Assembly (NCBI GenBank): GCA_026387935.1
Contig: JAPLKU010000003.1
Location: 1-64,000, forward strand
DNA: 64,000 bases
Direction of reading: 5' to 3'
Source of the DNA: Gemmatimonadota bacterium
Lineage (GTDB): Bacteria > Gemmatimonadota > Gemmatimonadetes > Gemmatimonadales > Gemmatimonadaceae
Shown here: positions 43,503 through 52,734 of the stretch, piece after piece
Layout of the letters: every line of letters begins with the position of its first letter
Position numbering within the stretch: position 1 is the first letter of the stretch
Made by a program: the position numbers and the translations under genes
Notes under the pieces: model-generated
The model's database searches: none
The model's input: the letters and a program-made list of their open reading frames with translations, nothing else
Told to the model about the DNA's origin: nothing

Positions 43503-44821
43503 ACCGGGTTTTGAAGCAGGTGGTAATGGTCGCGGTTGTTCCGATGGCGCTTGCAGCACAGGGCGCAGTTGGTGATGCACGTCCGATTTCGCTCGACGAG
43601 GCGGTGAAGCTGGCGCTGCTCAACCAGCCGACGACCGTCGCGGCCCGGAACCAGATCCGGCAGAGCGAGGCATCGGTCAAGCGCAACTTCTACAACCTCG
43701 GATTCATTCCGACGCTCGGCATCGGCGCGAGTGCGAACCAGCGCGGCGGCGACCGATATGCTGAGGGCGTCAAGCTTCCCAATTCCGCGACGCCGTGGTC
43801 GTACGGGCGGCAGCTGAACATCGGCGGCATCACGCTTTTCGACGGCGGCACCAAGTGGAACGCCTGGCGCCAGTCCCAGGCCCAACTCAATTCAAACGAG
43901 GCCAGCCTCGTCACCCAGCGCTACACGGTCGCGCTCCAGGTGAAGACGGCGTACTACAACGTCGTGGCAGCGCGTGAACAACGTGCGGCCGCGCAGCGCC
44001 AGCTCGACCAGGCTCAGCAGCAACTGGCCGTGGCATCGGCGAAGGTGAATGCCGGCTCGGCCACGCGCACGGACTCGTTGACCGGCGCGATCTCGGTTGG
44101 CACGGCGAAACAGGCGATTCTGACGGCAGACAACGCCATCGCGAATGCCAACGCGGCGCTTACTCGTTACGCGGCGACGCCCTTCACCGTCACGGCGGTG
44201 AGCGGCGATTCCACCAGCATTCCAACGATCGACGTCAGCGACGCCGAGTTGGTGCGCCTGGCGCTGGCCGGTCCGCTCGTCACGCAGAACACCGCGCAGT
44301 TGCGCGTGGCGGATGCGCAGCGCCGCAGTGCCAACGCTCCCTATATGCCACAGCTCACGATGAGCCTGAGCTACGGCTGGACCATCGAGAACTCGCAGCG
44401 GTTCCAGCTGGCCGACGGCGCGAACGGCAACAGCACGGGGCTTGGTTTCAACTTCAATTACAACATCTGGGACAACTACGCGCGCGAACAATCGGTCGTG
44501 CAGGCCCGGCTGAGCCTCGATAACGCCGAGGCGACGCTGAAGGACAACAAGTTTGTCGTGCAGCAAAACCTGACCCAGCAGCTCAACACGTTCCGCACGG
44601 CCGTGGCGTCGATCGAGCTGAACCAGCTCCAGATCGCCTCGGCTGAGGAAAACCTTCGCGTCGTGCAGCAGCAGTACAACCTTGGCACCAAGCAACTGCT
44701 CGACCTGGTTACGGCACAGCGGTCGGTTGACGACGCGCGGGCGCAGCTGATCACGTCGCGGCAGAACGCCCGTATTGCCAAGGCGAATATCGAACAGATC
44801 ATCGGCCGCGACCTGAAGTAG
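43499..44821 (+). CDS. TolC-family outer-membrane efflux protein
   Basis: ISLDEAVKLALLNQPTTVAARNQIRQSEASVKR; paired coiled-coil repeats. Confidence 0.9.
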   Translation: MNRVLKQVVMVAVVPMALAAQGAVGDARPISLDEAVKLALLNQPTTVAARNQIRQSEASVKRNFYNLGFIPTLGIGASANQRGGDRYAEGVKLPNSATPWSYGRQLNIGGITLFDGGTKWNAWRQSQAQLNSNEASLVTQRYTVALQVKTAYYNVVAAREQRAAAQRQLDQAQQQLAVASAKVNAGSATRTDSLTGAISVGTAKQAILTADNAIANANAALTRYAATPFTVTAVSGDSTSIPTIDVSDAELVRLALAGPLVTQNTAQLRVADAQRRSANAPYMPQLTMSLSYGWTIENSQRFQLADGANGNSTGLGFNFNYNIWDNYAREQSVVQARLSLDNAEATLKDNKFVVQQNLTQQLNTFRTAVASIELNQLQIASAEENLRVVQQQYNLGTKQLLDLVTAQRSVDDARAQLITSRQNARIAKANIEQIIGRDLK

Positions 44822-44926
44822 CACGAGCAGAACGGCACCCCAGCAGAAGCCCAGCCACCGCGCGACCCAGCAGTGCGCAGAACTTTTCTTTACTACCGAC
44901 GTTTTCGTCCCCACCGGGAGTTCGCA

Positions 44927-46804
44927 GTGAATCGCAAGATTTTCGCTATCATCCTCGCCTGCACCTTCGCCTGCAATAAGCCGCCGGTCACGACGGTCAC
45001 GATTCAGACCGCGACCGTCCAGCGCCGCGACATTGTCGTGCAGGCGGAAGCCACTGGCGTCATCGAACCCATTACTGTTGTCGAAGTGAAGTCGAAGACG
45101 GCGTCGGGTCAGGTCACTGACATGAACATCGAGGTCGGGTCGTATGTACGCCCCGGCGACCTGATCGTCCAAATCGACACGACGGACTTGCACACGTCGC
45201 TCCTGCAAAACCTTTCGGACCGTGCTGCGGCGCAGTCGTCGTACGACGTCGCAAAGATCGTGCTGGAACGCAACACGTCGCTCTATGCACAGCGCGTCAT
45301 CACGAAGGACGTGCTCGAGCAGTCGCAGAACTCCGAGGCGAGCTCCAAGGCAACGCTGCTTCAGCGCGAAACGCAGGTGACGCTCCAGCTCCAGAAGCTC
45401 AAGGACTCGCGCGTGGTCGCGGCCGCTGAAGGCACGATCCTCACGCGTCCCGTCGCCAAGGGCCAGGTGGTCCAGGCCGGTTCAGGTGGTGTCAGCGCCG
45501 GCACGGTCATCGCCACGATGGCCGACCTCTCGAAGGTCCGCGCCCGCGCCCTCGTCAGTGAAACGGAAATCGGTCAGGTGACGGTTGGTCAGGACGCCGT
45601 CGTGCTGGTCGACGCATTCCCCGACCGCGCCTTCAACGGCACGGTTTCAAAGATCGAGCCGTCGGCCGTGGTGCAGCAGAACGTCACCATGTTCCCGGTG
45701 CTCATTACGCTCGACAACAGTGAAGGACTCCTCCGCCCCGGTATGAACGGCGAAGTGAATGTTCGCACGAACGAACGCCAGCAGGTGGTCACGGTGCCGA
45801 ACGACGCGATCCGCTCGACGCGTGAGTACAGCGACGCCGCGCTCGCGCTTGGGCTGATCCCTGACAGCGTACGCGCGATCGCGATGCCGGGCCGTGGTGG
45901 TGGCGGCGCGAATGGCGGCGGTGGACGCGGCAGCCGCGGTGGCGGCGGCGGTGGCCCGCAGGCCACGACGAGCCGCGTTGAGCTCGACCTCGGCATGATG
46001 CAGGGCGGCGGCGCGCAGGGCGGCGGCGCGCAGGGCGGCGCCGCGGGTGGCAACCAGGGCGGCGGTCGTCGTGGCGGCGCGCAGGGTGACTCGGCCGGCG
46101 GTGGTCGTCGCGGTGGTCGCGGTCCCCAGGTCGAAGTCACTGACGCTGACTGCAAGAAGATCGACGACGCGCTCAAGGCAAAGCCTGCGCTCGCCAAGAA
46201 GCTCGCGGACATTCAGGGCCAGATGCGCGACCAGAACGCCGATCGTCAGGCGCTCAACACGCAGTCCGAAGCTGTCTACAAGGAACTCGGCCTCGACGCC
46301 GCAAAGGCCCGCTCGTGCCGCTTCCGCAACGGCGGTGGCCGCGGTGGCCCCGGCGGGCAACAGGGCGGTCAGCAAGGTGCCCAGGGCGGTAGCAACTTCG
46401 CCGGCGGCGCAGGTGGCTTCGGTGGCGGTGGCGGTGGCGGCGGTGGTCGTCGCGGTGCCGGTGGCCGCGGTGGTCAGGGCGGCGCACGGCGCGTCGATCC
46501 GAACGCCACGCCGCGCTCGGGCCTCGTCTTCGTCCAGAAGGGAACAACCTGGGAACCGCGCCTGCTGCGCCTCGGCATCGCGAACTACGATTTCACGGAA
46601 GTGCAGTCGGGTGTCGAAGAGAACGAGAAGGTCGCGCTCATGAGCGCTGCCATTCTCCAGCTTCGCCGCCAGCAGCAGATGGATCGCACGAAGGCCATGG
46701 CGAGCCCACTTGGCGGTAGCGCACCGGGCGGCGGTAGCCCCGGCGGTAGCCCCGGCGGCGGACGTGGTGGCGCACCCGGTGGTGGTGGCGGACGCGGTAA
46801 CTAA
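44927..46804 (+). CDS. RND/MacA-type periplasmic adaptor lipoprotein with large Gly-rich insertion
   Basis: Lipobox IILACTFACN; VVQAEATGVIEPITVVEVKSKTASGQVTDMNIEVGSYVRPGDLIVQID. Confidence 0.9.
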   Translation: MNRKIFAIILACTFACNKPPVTTVTIQTATVQRRDIVVQAEATGVIEPITVVEVKSKTASGQVTDMNIEVGSYVRPGDLIVQIDTTDLHTSLLQNLSDRAAAQSSYDVAKIVLERNTSLYAQRVITKDVLEQSQNSEASSKATLLQRETQVTLQLQKLKDSRVVAAAEGTILTRPVAKGQVVQAGSGGVSAGTVIATMADLSKVRARALVSETEIGQVTVGQDAVVLVDAFPDRAFNGTVSKIEPSAVVQQNVTMFPVLITLDNSEGLLRPGMNGEVNVRTNERQQVVTVPNDAIRSTREYSDAALALGLIPDSVRAIAMPGRGGGGANGGGGRGSRGGGGGGPQATTSRVELDLGMMQGGGAQGGGAQGGAAGGNQGGGRRGGAQGDSAGGGRRGGRGPQVEVTDADCKKIDDALKAKPALAKKLADIQGQMRDQNADRQALNTQSEAVYKELGLDAAKARSCRFRNGGGRGGPGGQQGGQQGAQGGSNFAGGAGGFGGGGGGGGGRRGAGGRGGQGGARRVDPNATPRSGLVFVQKGTTWEPRLLRLGIANYDFTEVQSGVEENEKVALMSAAILQLRRQQQMDRTKAMASPLGGSAPGGGSPGGSPGGGRGGAPGGGGGRGN

Positions 46805-46828
46805 CGCCATTCCCCTGGAGATCGCTCC

Positions 46829-48001
46829 ATGCTGATCATCGAAACCGTTCGCGTCGCACTGGGTGCACTGCGCGCGAACAAGATGCGCTCACTGCTCACG
46901 ATGCTCGGCATCGTGATCGGCGTCGCGGCCGTCATCGCCGTTGTCGCGCTCGGTAACGGCGCACAAAAGCAGATCAACGACCGCATCACGGCGCTCGGCA
47001 CGACGCTACTGACCATCAATCCTGGCCAGGGCATGCAGGGTGGCGTTCGCACCGGTGGTGGTGGCGCACGCTTGACGACCGATGACGCGCAGGCGCTCGT
47101 GGACCGCGGAACGAAGATTCTTGCCGTGCAGCCCGAGCTCGCCACCAACCTGCAGGTGGTGTTCGGCAACAAGAACACGAGCACGTCGATCGTCGGCACC
47201 ACATCGAACTATCCGGAAGACCAGACCCGCCAGCGTGTCGCCGTAATCGGCCCGACCGTCGCCGAAAACCTTGGCCTCGGCACTGGCCTCGGCCTCGTCG
47301 GCGAGACGATTCGCATCCGCGGCATCCAGTTCACCGTGGTTGGATCGTTCAAGTCCAAGGGTTCTGGCGGCGGATTCGGTAATCCGGACGACCAGATCGT
47401 CATTCCCGTCCAGACGGCCCGCTTTCGCATCATCGGCAACAACCGCACGCGCTCGATCGGCATTCTTGCGCCGAGTGAAGCGGAAATTCCTGAGACGATG
47501 GCCGACGTACAGCAGATCCTTCGCCGCGAACATCATCTCCGGCCCGGCAAAGATGACGACTTCCAGATCCGCAGTCAGTCCGACTTCCTGAATACGCTCT
47601 CCGAGACGACGCAGACCTTCGGGCTCCTGCTCGCCGGCATCGCGGCCGTGTCGCTGCTCGTCGGCGGCATCGGCATCATGAACATCATGCTGGTCTCGGT
47701 CACCGAACGCACCCGCGAGATTGGTGTGCGCAAGGCACTCGGCGCCACGCGCTTGAACATCATGTTCCAGTTTCTGATCGAAGCCGTTGTACTCTGCCTC
47801 ATCGGTGGCGCAATCGGTATCGGCGCCGGAACGGGCGGCGCGATGATCTTCACCAGGAACTTCGGCTGGCAGACGTCGATCGGGTCTGACTCCATCCTGA
47901 TCGCCTTCGGCTTCTCGGCGTTCGTCGGCGTGGTGTTCGGGGTGTATCCCGCGCGTCGCGCCGCCGTCATGGATCCGATCACGGCACTGCGCTACGAATA
48001 G
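46829..48001 (+). CDS. MacB-type ABC transporter permease (no ATPase domain)
   Basis: NKMRSLLTMLGIVIGVAAVIAVVALGNGAQ; VGGIGIMNIMLVSVTERTREIGVRKALGAT. Confidence 0.93.
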   Translation: MLIIETVRVALGALRANKMRSLLTMLGIVIGVAAVIAVVALGNGAQKQINDRITALGTTLLTINPGQGMQGGVRTGGGGARLTTDDAQALVDRGTKILAVQPELATNLQVVFGNKNTSTSIVGTTSNYPEDQTRQRVAVIGPTVAENLGLGTGLGLVGETIRIRGIQFTVVGSFKSKGSGGGFGNPDDQIVIPVQTARFRIIGNNRTRSIGILAPSEAEIPETMADVQQILRREHHLRPGKDDDFQIRSQSDFLNTLSETTQTFGLLLAGIAAVSLLVGGIGIMNIMLVSVTERTREIGVRKALGATRLNIMFQFLIEAVVLCLIGGAIGIGAGTGGAMIFTRNFGWQTSIGSDSILIAFGFSAFVGVVFGVYPARRAAVMDPITALRYE

Positions 48002-48019
48002 GCCGCAGCAGGTGGAATA

Positions 48020-48052
48020 GAAAACGGCCCGGAGAGTTTCCGGGCCGTTTTC
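48020..48052 (+). terminator. Intrinsic terminator of the efflux operon
   Basis: GAAAACGGCCCGGA-gagtt-TCCGGGCCGTTTTC then TTTTG. Confidence 0.85.
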
Positions 48053-48068
48053 TTTTGTCCGGGTGCCG

Positions 48069-48782
48069 CTACGGCTTGGATCTGCCGGCCGCGACGATGG
48101 GTTTCTTGATCTCGAATTTGAAGAGCTGCTCCGCCAACTGTCGCACGGCCGCGTTGCCCATCATCGCCGGACGGAATCGCATCTTCGGCATGGCCTCTTC
48201 CACGGCCTTCACGAAGAGTGGATGCGAGGCCTCAATCAGCTTAATCGTGCCCAGGTCGATCAGCCCGGTGGAGTCGACCACAAACCGAAGCGTGGCGTGG
48301 CCCTCGATGTTTCTTGCGAGCAGGTCCTTGGGATACGCCGGCGCGGCGCTCATGGGATCGCGCTCGGCGGCCGAGTCGACATCCACGATGCTGAATGCAC
48401 CGACCGCCTGTGCCATTTCGGCGAGTTGCATTATGCCGTTCAGCTGCGCCGCCTCAGTCGCCTGCTGCGGAATGACCGGGTCGCCGCTCGTCGCTTTTTC
48501 GTCGACCTTCACCTGCTCGCCATGCGTGTCGCCTTTCGGTGAACCGACCACACCCGCGCCGACATACGCGAGGTGTTCCTCGCCCGCCTTCATCGCGCGG
48601 TCGGGCGGAAAGAGGAACTGCAGGAACGACTCGAACTGGTCGCGCGCGTCCGGATTCGCCGCGACGGTAGTACCGCCGACGAGCAGGGCGACGATCGCGA
48701 TATGCACGAACGCGCTCACCATCGTCTCGAGAATCGGACGCGGGGGCCCAACGTGCTTCGTCTCGAGCAGAACTTCAAACAT
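48069..48782 (-). CDS. TonB-family energy transducer
   Basis: N-terminal TM; C-terminal GHATLRFVVDSTGLIDLGTIKLIEASHPLFVKAVEEAMPKMRFRPA. Confidence 0.85.
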   Translation of the reverse strand: MFEVLLETKHVGPPRPILETMVSAFVHIAIVALLVGGTTVAANPDARDQFESFLQFLFPPDRAMKAGEEHLAYVGAGVVGSPKGDTHGEQVKVDEKATSGDPVIPQQATEAAQLNGIMQLAEMAQAVGAFSIVDVDSAAERDPMSAAPAYPKDLLARNIEGHATLRFVVDSTGLIDLGTIKLIEASHPLFVKAVEEAMPKMRFRPAMMGNAAVRQLAEQLFKFEIKKPIVAAGRSKP

Positions 48783-48815
48783 GAGTTCGCGCGGCCGTCC
48801 TTCAGGGGAGTCCAC

Positions 48816-48846
48816 TAGCCACTGCCTAGCCACTGCCTAGCCACTA
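48816..48846. repeat. 11-bp tandem repeat tagccactgcc
   Basis: Two perfect copies plus partial, upstream of the TonB start. Confidence 0.6.
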
Positions 48847-48995
48847 CTAGCCAATATTCAATACCCCATGTTGCACCGCCAGCGTCATTGTGGACGGCGC
48901 AAAGGGGTAAAAGGGTTGCCAGGCCACCAGGCGCGATCGCAGCCGACTAATTCAGCGGCAGCGGTTGTATCGAGCGAGCGAGGCAATCCGAACGA

Positions 48996-49045
48996 TTGAC
49001 TAAGATATATCGTAAAGTTATATCTAAGCTATATCGAATGAGGAG
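48996..49045 (+). promoter_or_regulatory. padR promoter with overlapping operator and Shine-Dalgarno
   Basis: TTGACT-N17-TATATC; AGATATA-N9-TATATCT inverted repeat over the -10; three TATATC copies; AGGAG 7 nt before ATG 49053. Confidence 0.65.
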
Positions 49046-49052
49046 ATTTTCA

Positions 49053-49646
49053 ATGTGGGGCAAACCCTGTTGGGATCGCGAACGCTCGTGGGCAGGGCGT
49101 TCCTGGGGTTGGAAGGGGGATACGGACTTCGGCCCGTTGTTCTTTGGCATCAGTGGGCGTCGCGGCCACAAACGCGGCGGCAGGATGTTCGAGCAGGGTG
49201 ACCTGAAGCTCGTCATTTTGCGATTGCTCGACGAAAAGCCGCGTCATGGCTACGAGATCATCAAGGAGCTCGAGGAACGTTCCGGCGGGCGCTATGCACC
49301 GAGTCCGGGAACGGTCTATCCGACGCTCACGATGCTCGAGGAAATGGGGTACGCGTCCTCAGTCGAGGAGGGCGGCCGTAAGGTCTATGCCATTACAGAG
49401 GAAGGACGCAAGCACCTCGGTGAGAACCAGACGACGGTGGACGACGTGTTCGAACGGCTTCAGGAGCTCGGCGCGTCGATTTTCGGCGATGCCGTGCGAC
49501 CGGCTCACGAAGCGATGGGCGAGCTAGGCCGCGCCTACTGGCAAGCAACCATGCGTCGCCCGGCGAGTACTGAAACGGTCACCAAAGCAGCAGAAATCCT
49601 GCGACGCGCGGCAGCCGAACTCCAGGCGCTCTCCAACCAGGGCTGA
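49053..49646 (+). CDS. PadR-family transcriptional regulator with Trp-rich N-terminus
   Basis: LVILRLLDEKPRHGYEIIKELEERSGGRYAPSPGTVYPTLTMLEEMGYASSVEEGGRKVYAITEEGR. Confidence 0.93.
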   Translation: MWGKPCWDRERSWAGRSWGWKGDTDFGPLFFGISGRRGHKRGGRMFEQGDLKLVILRLLDEKPRHGYEIIKELEERSGGRYAPSPGTVYPTLTMLEEMGYASSVEEGGRKVYAITEEGRKHLGENQTTVDDVFERLQELGASIFGDAVRPAHEAMGELGRAYWQATMRRPASTETVTKAAEILRRAAAELQALSNQG

Positions 49647-49742
49647 CCGGGCACGTCACGGGTGGTAACCGCGGTGCATTCGGCGCCTATGCGGTGAAGC
49701 ACGTGGCTTTACGGCCGCAGGGCGGACGATAGATTCCACGGT

Positions 49743-49771
49743 GGGTCGCGGATCGTCCGCGACCCGTTTTT
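49743..49771 (+). terminator. Intrinsic terminator between padR and kup
   Basis: GGGTCGCGGA-TCG-TCCGCGACCC-GTTTTT. Confidence 0.75.
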
Positions 49772-49785
49772 CGTTATTCGGCCCG

Positions 49786-51858
49786 ATGGGCACCGAACCA
49801 GACTCGACCCCAGAGCCGGCTGATTCCAGGCCGGCGCAGAATCCAACACCGCCTGGCGGCTCTCCCGCCGGCGGGGACGCCACAGCACAACGTGGGGCGA
49901 TGACGACCCCGTTGAATGGCGTGACGGCTGCGTACGCGCTGCCGCAGCCTAAACCTCATATCGAAGCGAATCCCAAGGGCAAGCGTCTCGCGATTCTGAC
50001 GCTGACGGCGCTCGGTGTGGTGTACGGCGACATCGGCACAAGCCCGTTGTACGCATTCCGCGAATGCTTCAATCCTGAATACGGAATAGCGCCAACCGCC
50101 GCGAATGTCACCGGCGTCCTGTCGCTGATTGTCTGGGCGCTCACGCTGATCGTGTCGGTGAAATACCTGCTCTTCGTGATGCGCGCGGACAACCGCGGCG
50201 AGGGCGGAATCCTGGCAATGCTGGCGCTCATCCTCGGCAAGGGAACGTCCCACCCATACCGCCGGGTGGTGCTGGTGATGCTCGGCTTGTTCGGCGCCGC
50301 GCTGCTGTATGGTGATGGCGTCATCACGCCGGCGATTTCGGTGCTCGGCGCCATGGAAGGCCTTGTCATTGTGTCGCCTTCGTTCGCGTACGCGGTCGTG
50401 CCCGTCACGATTGTGGTGCTTTTCGGGCTGTTCATCGTGCAGCGCCACGGCACGCACACGGTCGGCGGCTTTTTCGGACCACTGATGTTCGTCTGGTTCG
50501 TTACGATTGCCGCGCTCGGCTTCAAAGAACTCGTAAAGGCGCCGGTCGTGCTCTTGGCGGTGAACCCGATGTACGCCGTTCGCTTTGTGGCCGAGCATGG
50601 TTGGGGTGCGTTCTTGTTGCTTGGCGCGATCGTGCTGGCGGTCACCGGAGCGGAGGCACTCTATGCCGACATGGGGCATTTTGGGAAGAAGCCGATTCGG
50701 CTCGCCTGGTTCTGGCTCGTATTTCCCTGCCTCCTGCTCAACTATTTTGGCCAGGGCGCGCTGGTGCTGCGTGACCCCGCGGCCGTGGCCAACCCATTCT
50801 ATCTGCTCGCGCCGCGCGAATTGCTCTATCCGCTGATCGGGTTGGCCACCGCCGCCGCAGTGATCGCGTCGCAGGCGCTCATCTCGGGCGCGTTCTCCCT
50901 CACGCAGCAGTGCGTGCAACTCGGGTATAGCCCGCGCGTCAGCATCGTGCATACGTCGGCGCGTGAAGCCGGCCAAATCTTCATTCCTGAGGTGAACGCC
51001 GCCATTGCACTGGGCTGCTTCCTCGTGGTGCTTGGCTTCCAGACATCCACCGCGCTTGGCGCCGCGTATGGAATCGCGGTCACCGGCACGATGGCCATCA
51101 CGACGGTGTTGTTCGGCGTTGTGGCGGTGGCCAGATGGAATTGGTCGCGTTGGGCAGTGTGCGTAGTCGTCGCGGTGTTTCTCGCGATCGACTTATCGCT
51201 CATGGGCGCAAACATGTTAAAAATCGCGCATGGCGGATGGGTGCCCCTGGCACTGGCCGTTGTGCTCTTCACGCTGATGACCACCTGGAAGCGCGGGCGG
51301 GCCATTCTGCGCGAGCGCCTGATGGACATCACGATGCCGCTACCGACGTTCCTCGAAAGCATCGCATCGAGCCCCATTCCGCGCGTGCCCGGAACGGCAG
51401 TCTTCATGACGTCCGAGCCCGGCGGTACGCCGGTCGTGCTCTTGCATCACCTGAAGCACAACAAGGTGTTGCACGAGCAGATCATCCTGCTTTCTATTCA
51501 GACAGCGGAAGTGCCTGAAGTCCCGACTGCGGAGCGCGTGGCGTCGCTCGAGCGGCTCGAGAAGGGCTTCGTGCGCGTTGTGGCGCGCTACGGCTTCATG
51601 GAGTCGCCGGACGTCAAGGAAGTGCTGGCGGTGCTCAAGACACAGGGCATCAAGACTCGCCCGCTCGACACGAGCTATTACCTCGGCCGTGAAGAGCTCA
51701 TCGCGGCGGACAAGCCGTGGAAGAAGGGCGGCCTGACGATGAACATCTGGCGCAAGCGCCTCTTCGCGATCATGTCCAAGAACGCACGCAGTGCGGCGGC
51801 TTTCTTCAACCTGCCGCCGAACCGCGTGGTCGAACTGGGAACCCAGATCGAGTTCTAG
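49786..51858 (+). CDS. kup: KUP-family potassium transporter; start may be ATG 49900
   Basis: LTLTALGVVYGDIGTSPLYAFRECF; GGEGGILAML-like loop; ALYADMGHFGKKPIRLAW. Confidence 0.94.
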   Translation: MGTEPDSTPEPADSRPAQNPTPPGGSPAGGDATAQRGAMTTPLNGVTAAYALPQPKPHIEANPKGKRLAILTLTALGVVYGDIGTSPLYAFRECFNPEYGIAPTAANVTGVLSLIVWALTLIVSVKYLLFVMRADNRGEGGILAMLALILGKGTSHPYRRVVLVMLGLFGAALLYGDGVITPAISVLGAMEGLVIVSPSFAYAVVPVTIVVLFGLFIVQRHGTHTVGGFFGPLMFVWFVTIAALGFKELVKAPVVLLAVNPMYAVRFVAEHGWGAFLLLGAIVLAVTGAEALYADMGHFGKKPIRLAWFWLVFPCLLLNYFGQGALVLRDPAAVANPFYLLAPRELLYPLIGLATAAAVIASQALISGAFSLTQQCVQLGYSPRVSIVHTSAREAGQIFIPEVNAAIALGCFLVVLGFQTSTALGAAYGIAVTGTMAITTVLFGVVAVARWNWSRWAVCVVVAVFLAIDLSLMGANMLKIAHGGWVPLALAVVLFTLMTTWKRGRAILRERLMDITMPLPTFLESIASSPIPRVPGTAVFMTSEPGGTPVVLLHHLKHNKVLHEQIILLSIQTAEVPEVPTAERVASLERLEKGFVRVVARYGFMESPDVKEVLAVLKTQGIKTRPLDTSYYLGREELIAADKPWKKGGLTMNIWRKRLFAIMSKNARSAAAFFNLPPNRVVELGTQIEF

Positions 51859-52577
51859 AGAATCACCCGGTTGACCGAACGAACGGTCACCCGTGACTTC
51901 ATGCCGCCCTCGATCTGGCGACGGATCTGCGGACCGAGATCTCGCGGCAACCCTTCTTCGATCTGCTTGCGGATCTGCGGCCCGATCTCGCGAAGCTTGC
52001 CGAGCCCTTCCTCGAGATCGTAGCTGACGTCGTCTTCCATCCCGCCGCGGTTGATCCTGATACGGGGCATGACGTGTACGTTCGTATCGAAATTCATCGC
52101 GCCGTCAGGGCGAATGATGCGCACCGAGCCGTTTGTACCGGGCCCAATCATCCGCATGCCACCGGTCTCGCCGGTGCCGAACCGGAATCCGCTCGTCTCC
52201 CCACCGGGCAGATCGGCCGCCTTCACCGTGCGCATCACGCGGGTCAGCCGGTTCTGGTTGATGGCCGGCATTTCCTCATCGTCCGCGTCATCACGCGACA
52301 GCTTGAGGCTGACGCCGTTGATCGAGAGGATGCGATTCCCCTCCTCGAGGCCGGCCTTTTCTGCAGGGCCGGCGGCGGTGACCGACGAGATCATGAGCCC
52401 GAGTGTGTCGCGACGGCCGCCGGTTGACGTCGCGATGCCGAGCATGGCCCGGTCGCGGTCGTCCATCGTGCTGAGGGTATAGGAGGTCCCCGCGCGGGGC
52501 GTACGGACCACCGATTGAGCGTGCGACGTCGCGACAGCTACCAGGGCAAGTAAAAGTGCGGCGAAAATGTTACGCAT
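51855..52577 (-). CDS. Secreted PDZ-domain protein
   Basis: Signal MRNIFAALLLALVAVATSHAQ; MISSVTAAGPAEKAGLEEGNRILSINGVSL. Confidence 0.75.
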   Translation of the reverse strand: MRNIFAALLLALVAVATSHAQSVVRTPRAGTSYTLSTMDDRDRAMLGIATSTGGRRDTLGLMISSVTAAGPAEKAGLEEGNRILSINGVSLKLSRDDADDEEMPAINQNRLTRVMRTVKAADLPGGETSGFRFGTGETGGMRMIGPGTNGSVRIIRPDGAMNFDTNVHVMPRIRINRGGMEDDVSYDLEEGLGKLREIGPQIRKQIEEGLPRDLGPQIRRQIEGGMKSRVTVRSVNRVIL

Positions 52578-52645
52578 CGGTCGGTTCCTCGAAAGTTCGT
52601 GCTCGCCAATTGAGTCACGGCCGGGTCGCAGATGGTTTCCGCCGG

Positions 52646-52675
52646 GATCCGGCAGGATCCGGCAGGATCCGGCAG
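52646..52675. repeat. 10-bp tandem repeat (ggatccggca x3)
   Basis: Direct reading in the divergent intergenic region. Confidence 0.8.
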
Positions 52676-52734
52676 GGCCGATGACCCACTTGCCCAACCG
52701 GCTAGCTTCCACACTCCCCTCCTCTGCCGGACCC

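Noticed and set aside
49650-49745. c-di-AMP (ydaO-type) riboswitch ahead of kup
   Set aside because: Some GGTGAAGC and GCAGGG strings are suggestive, but the conserved ydaO core blocks could not be aligned by eye; a cmsearch would be needed.
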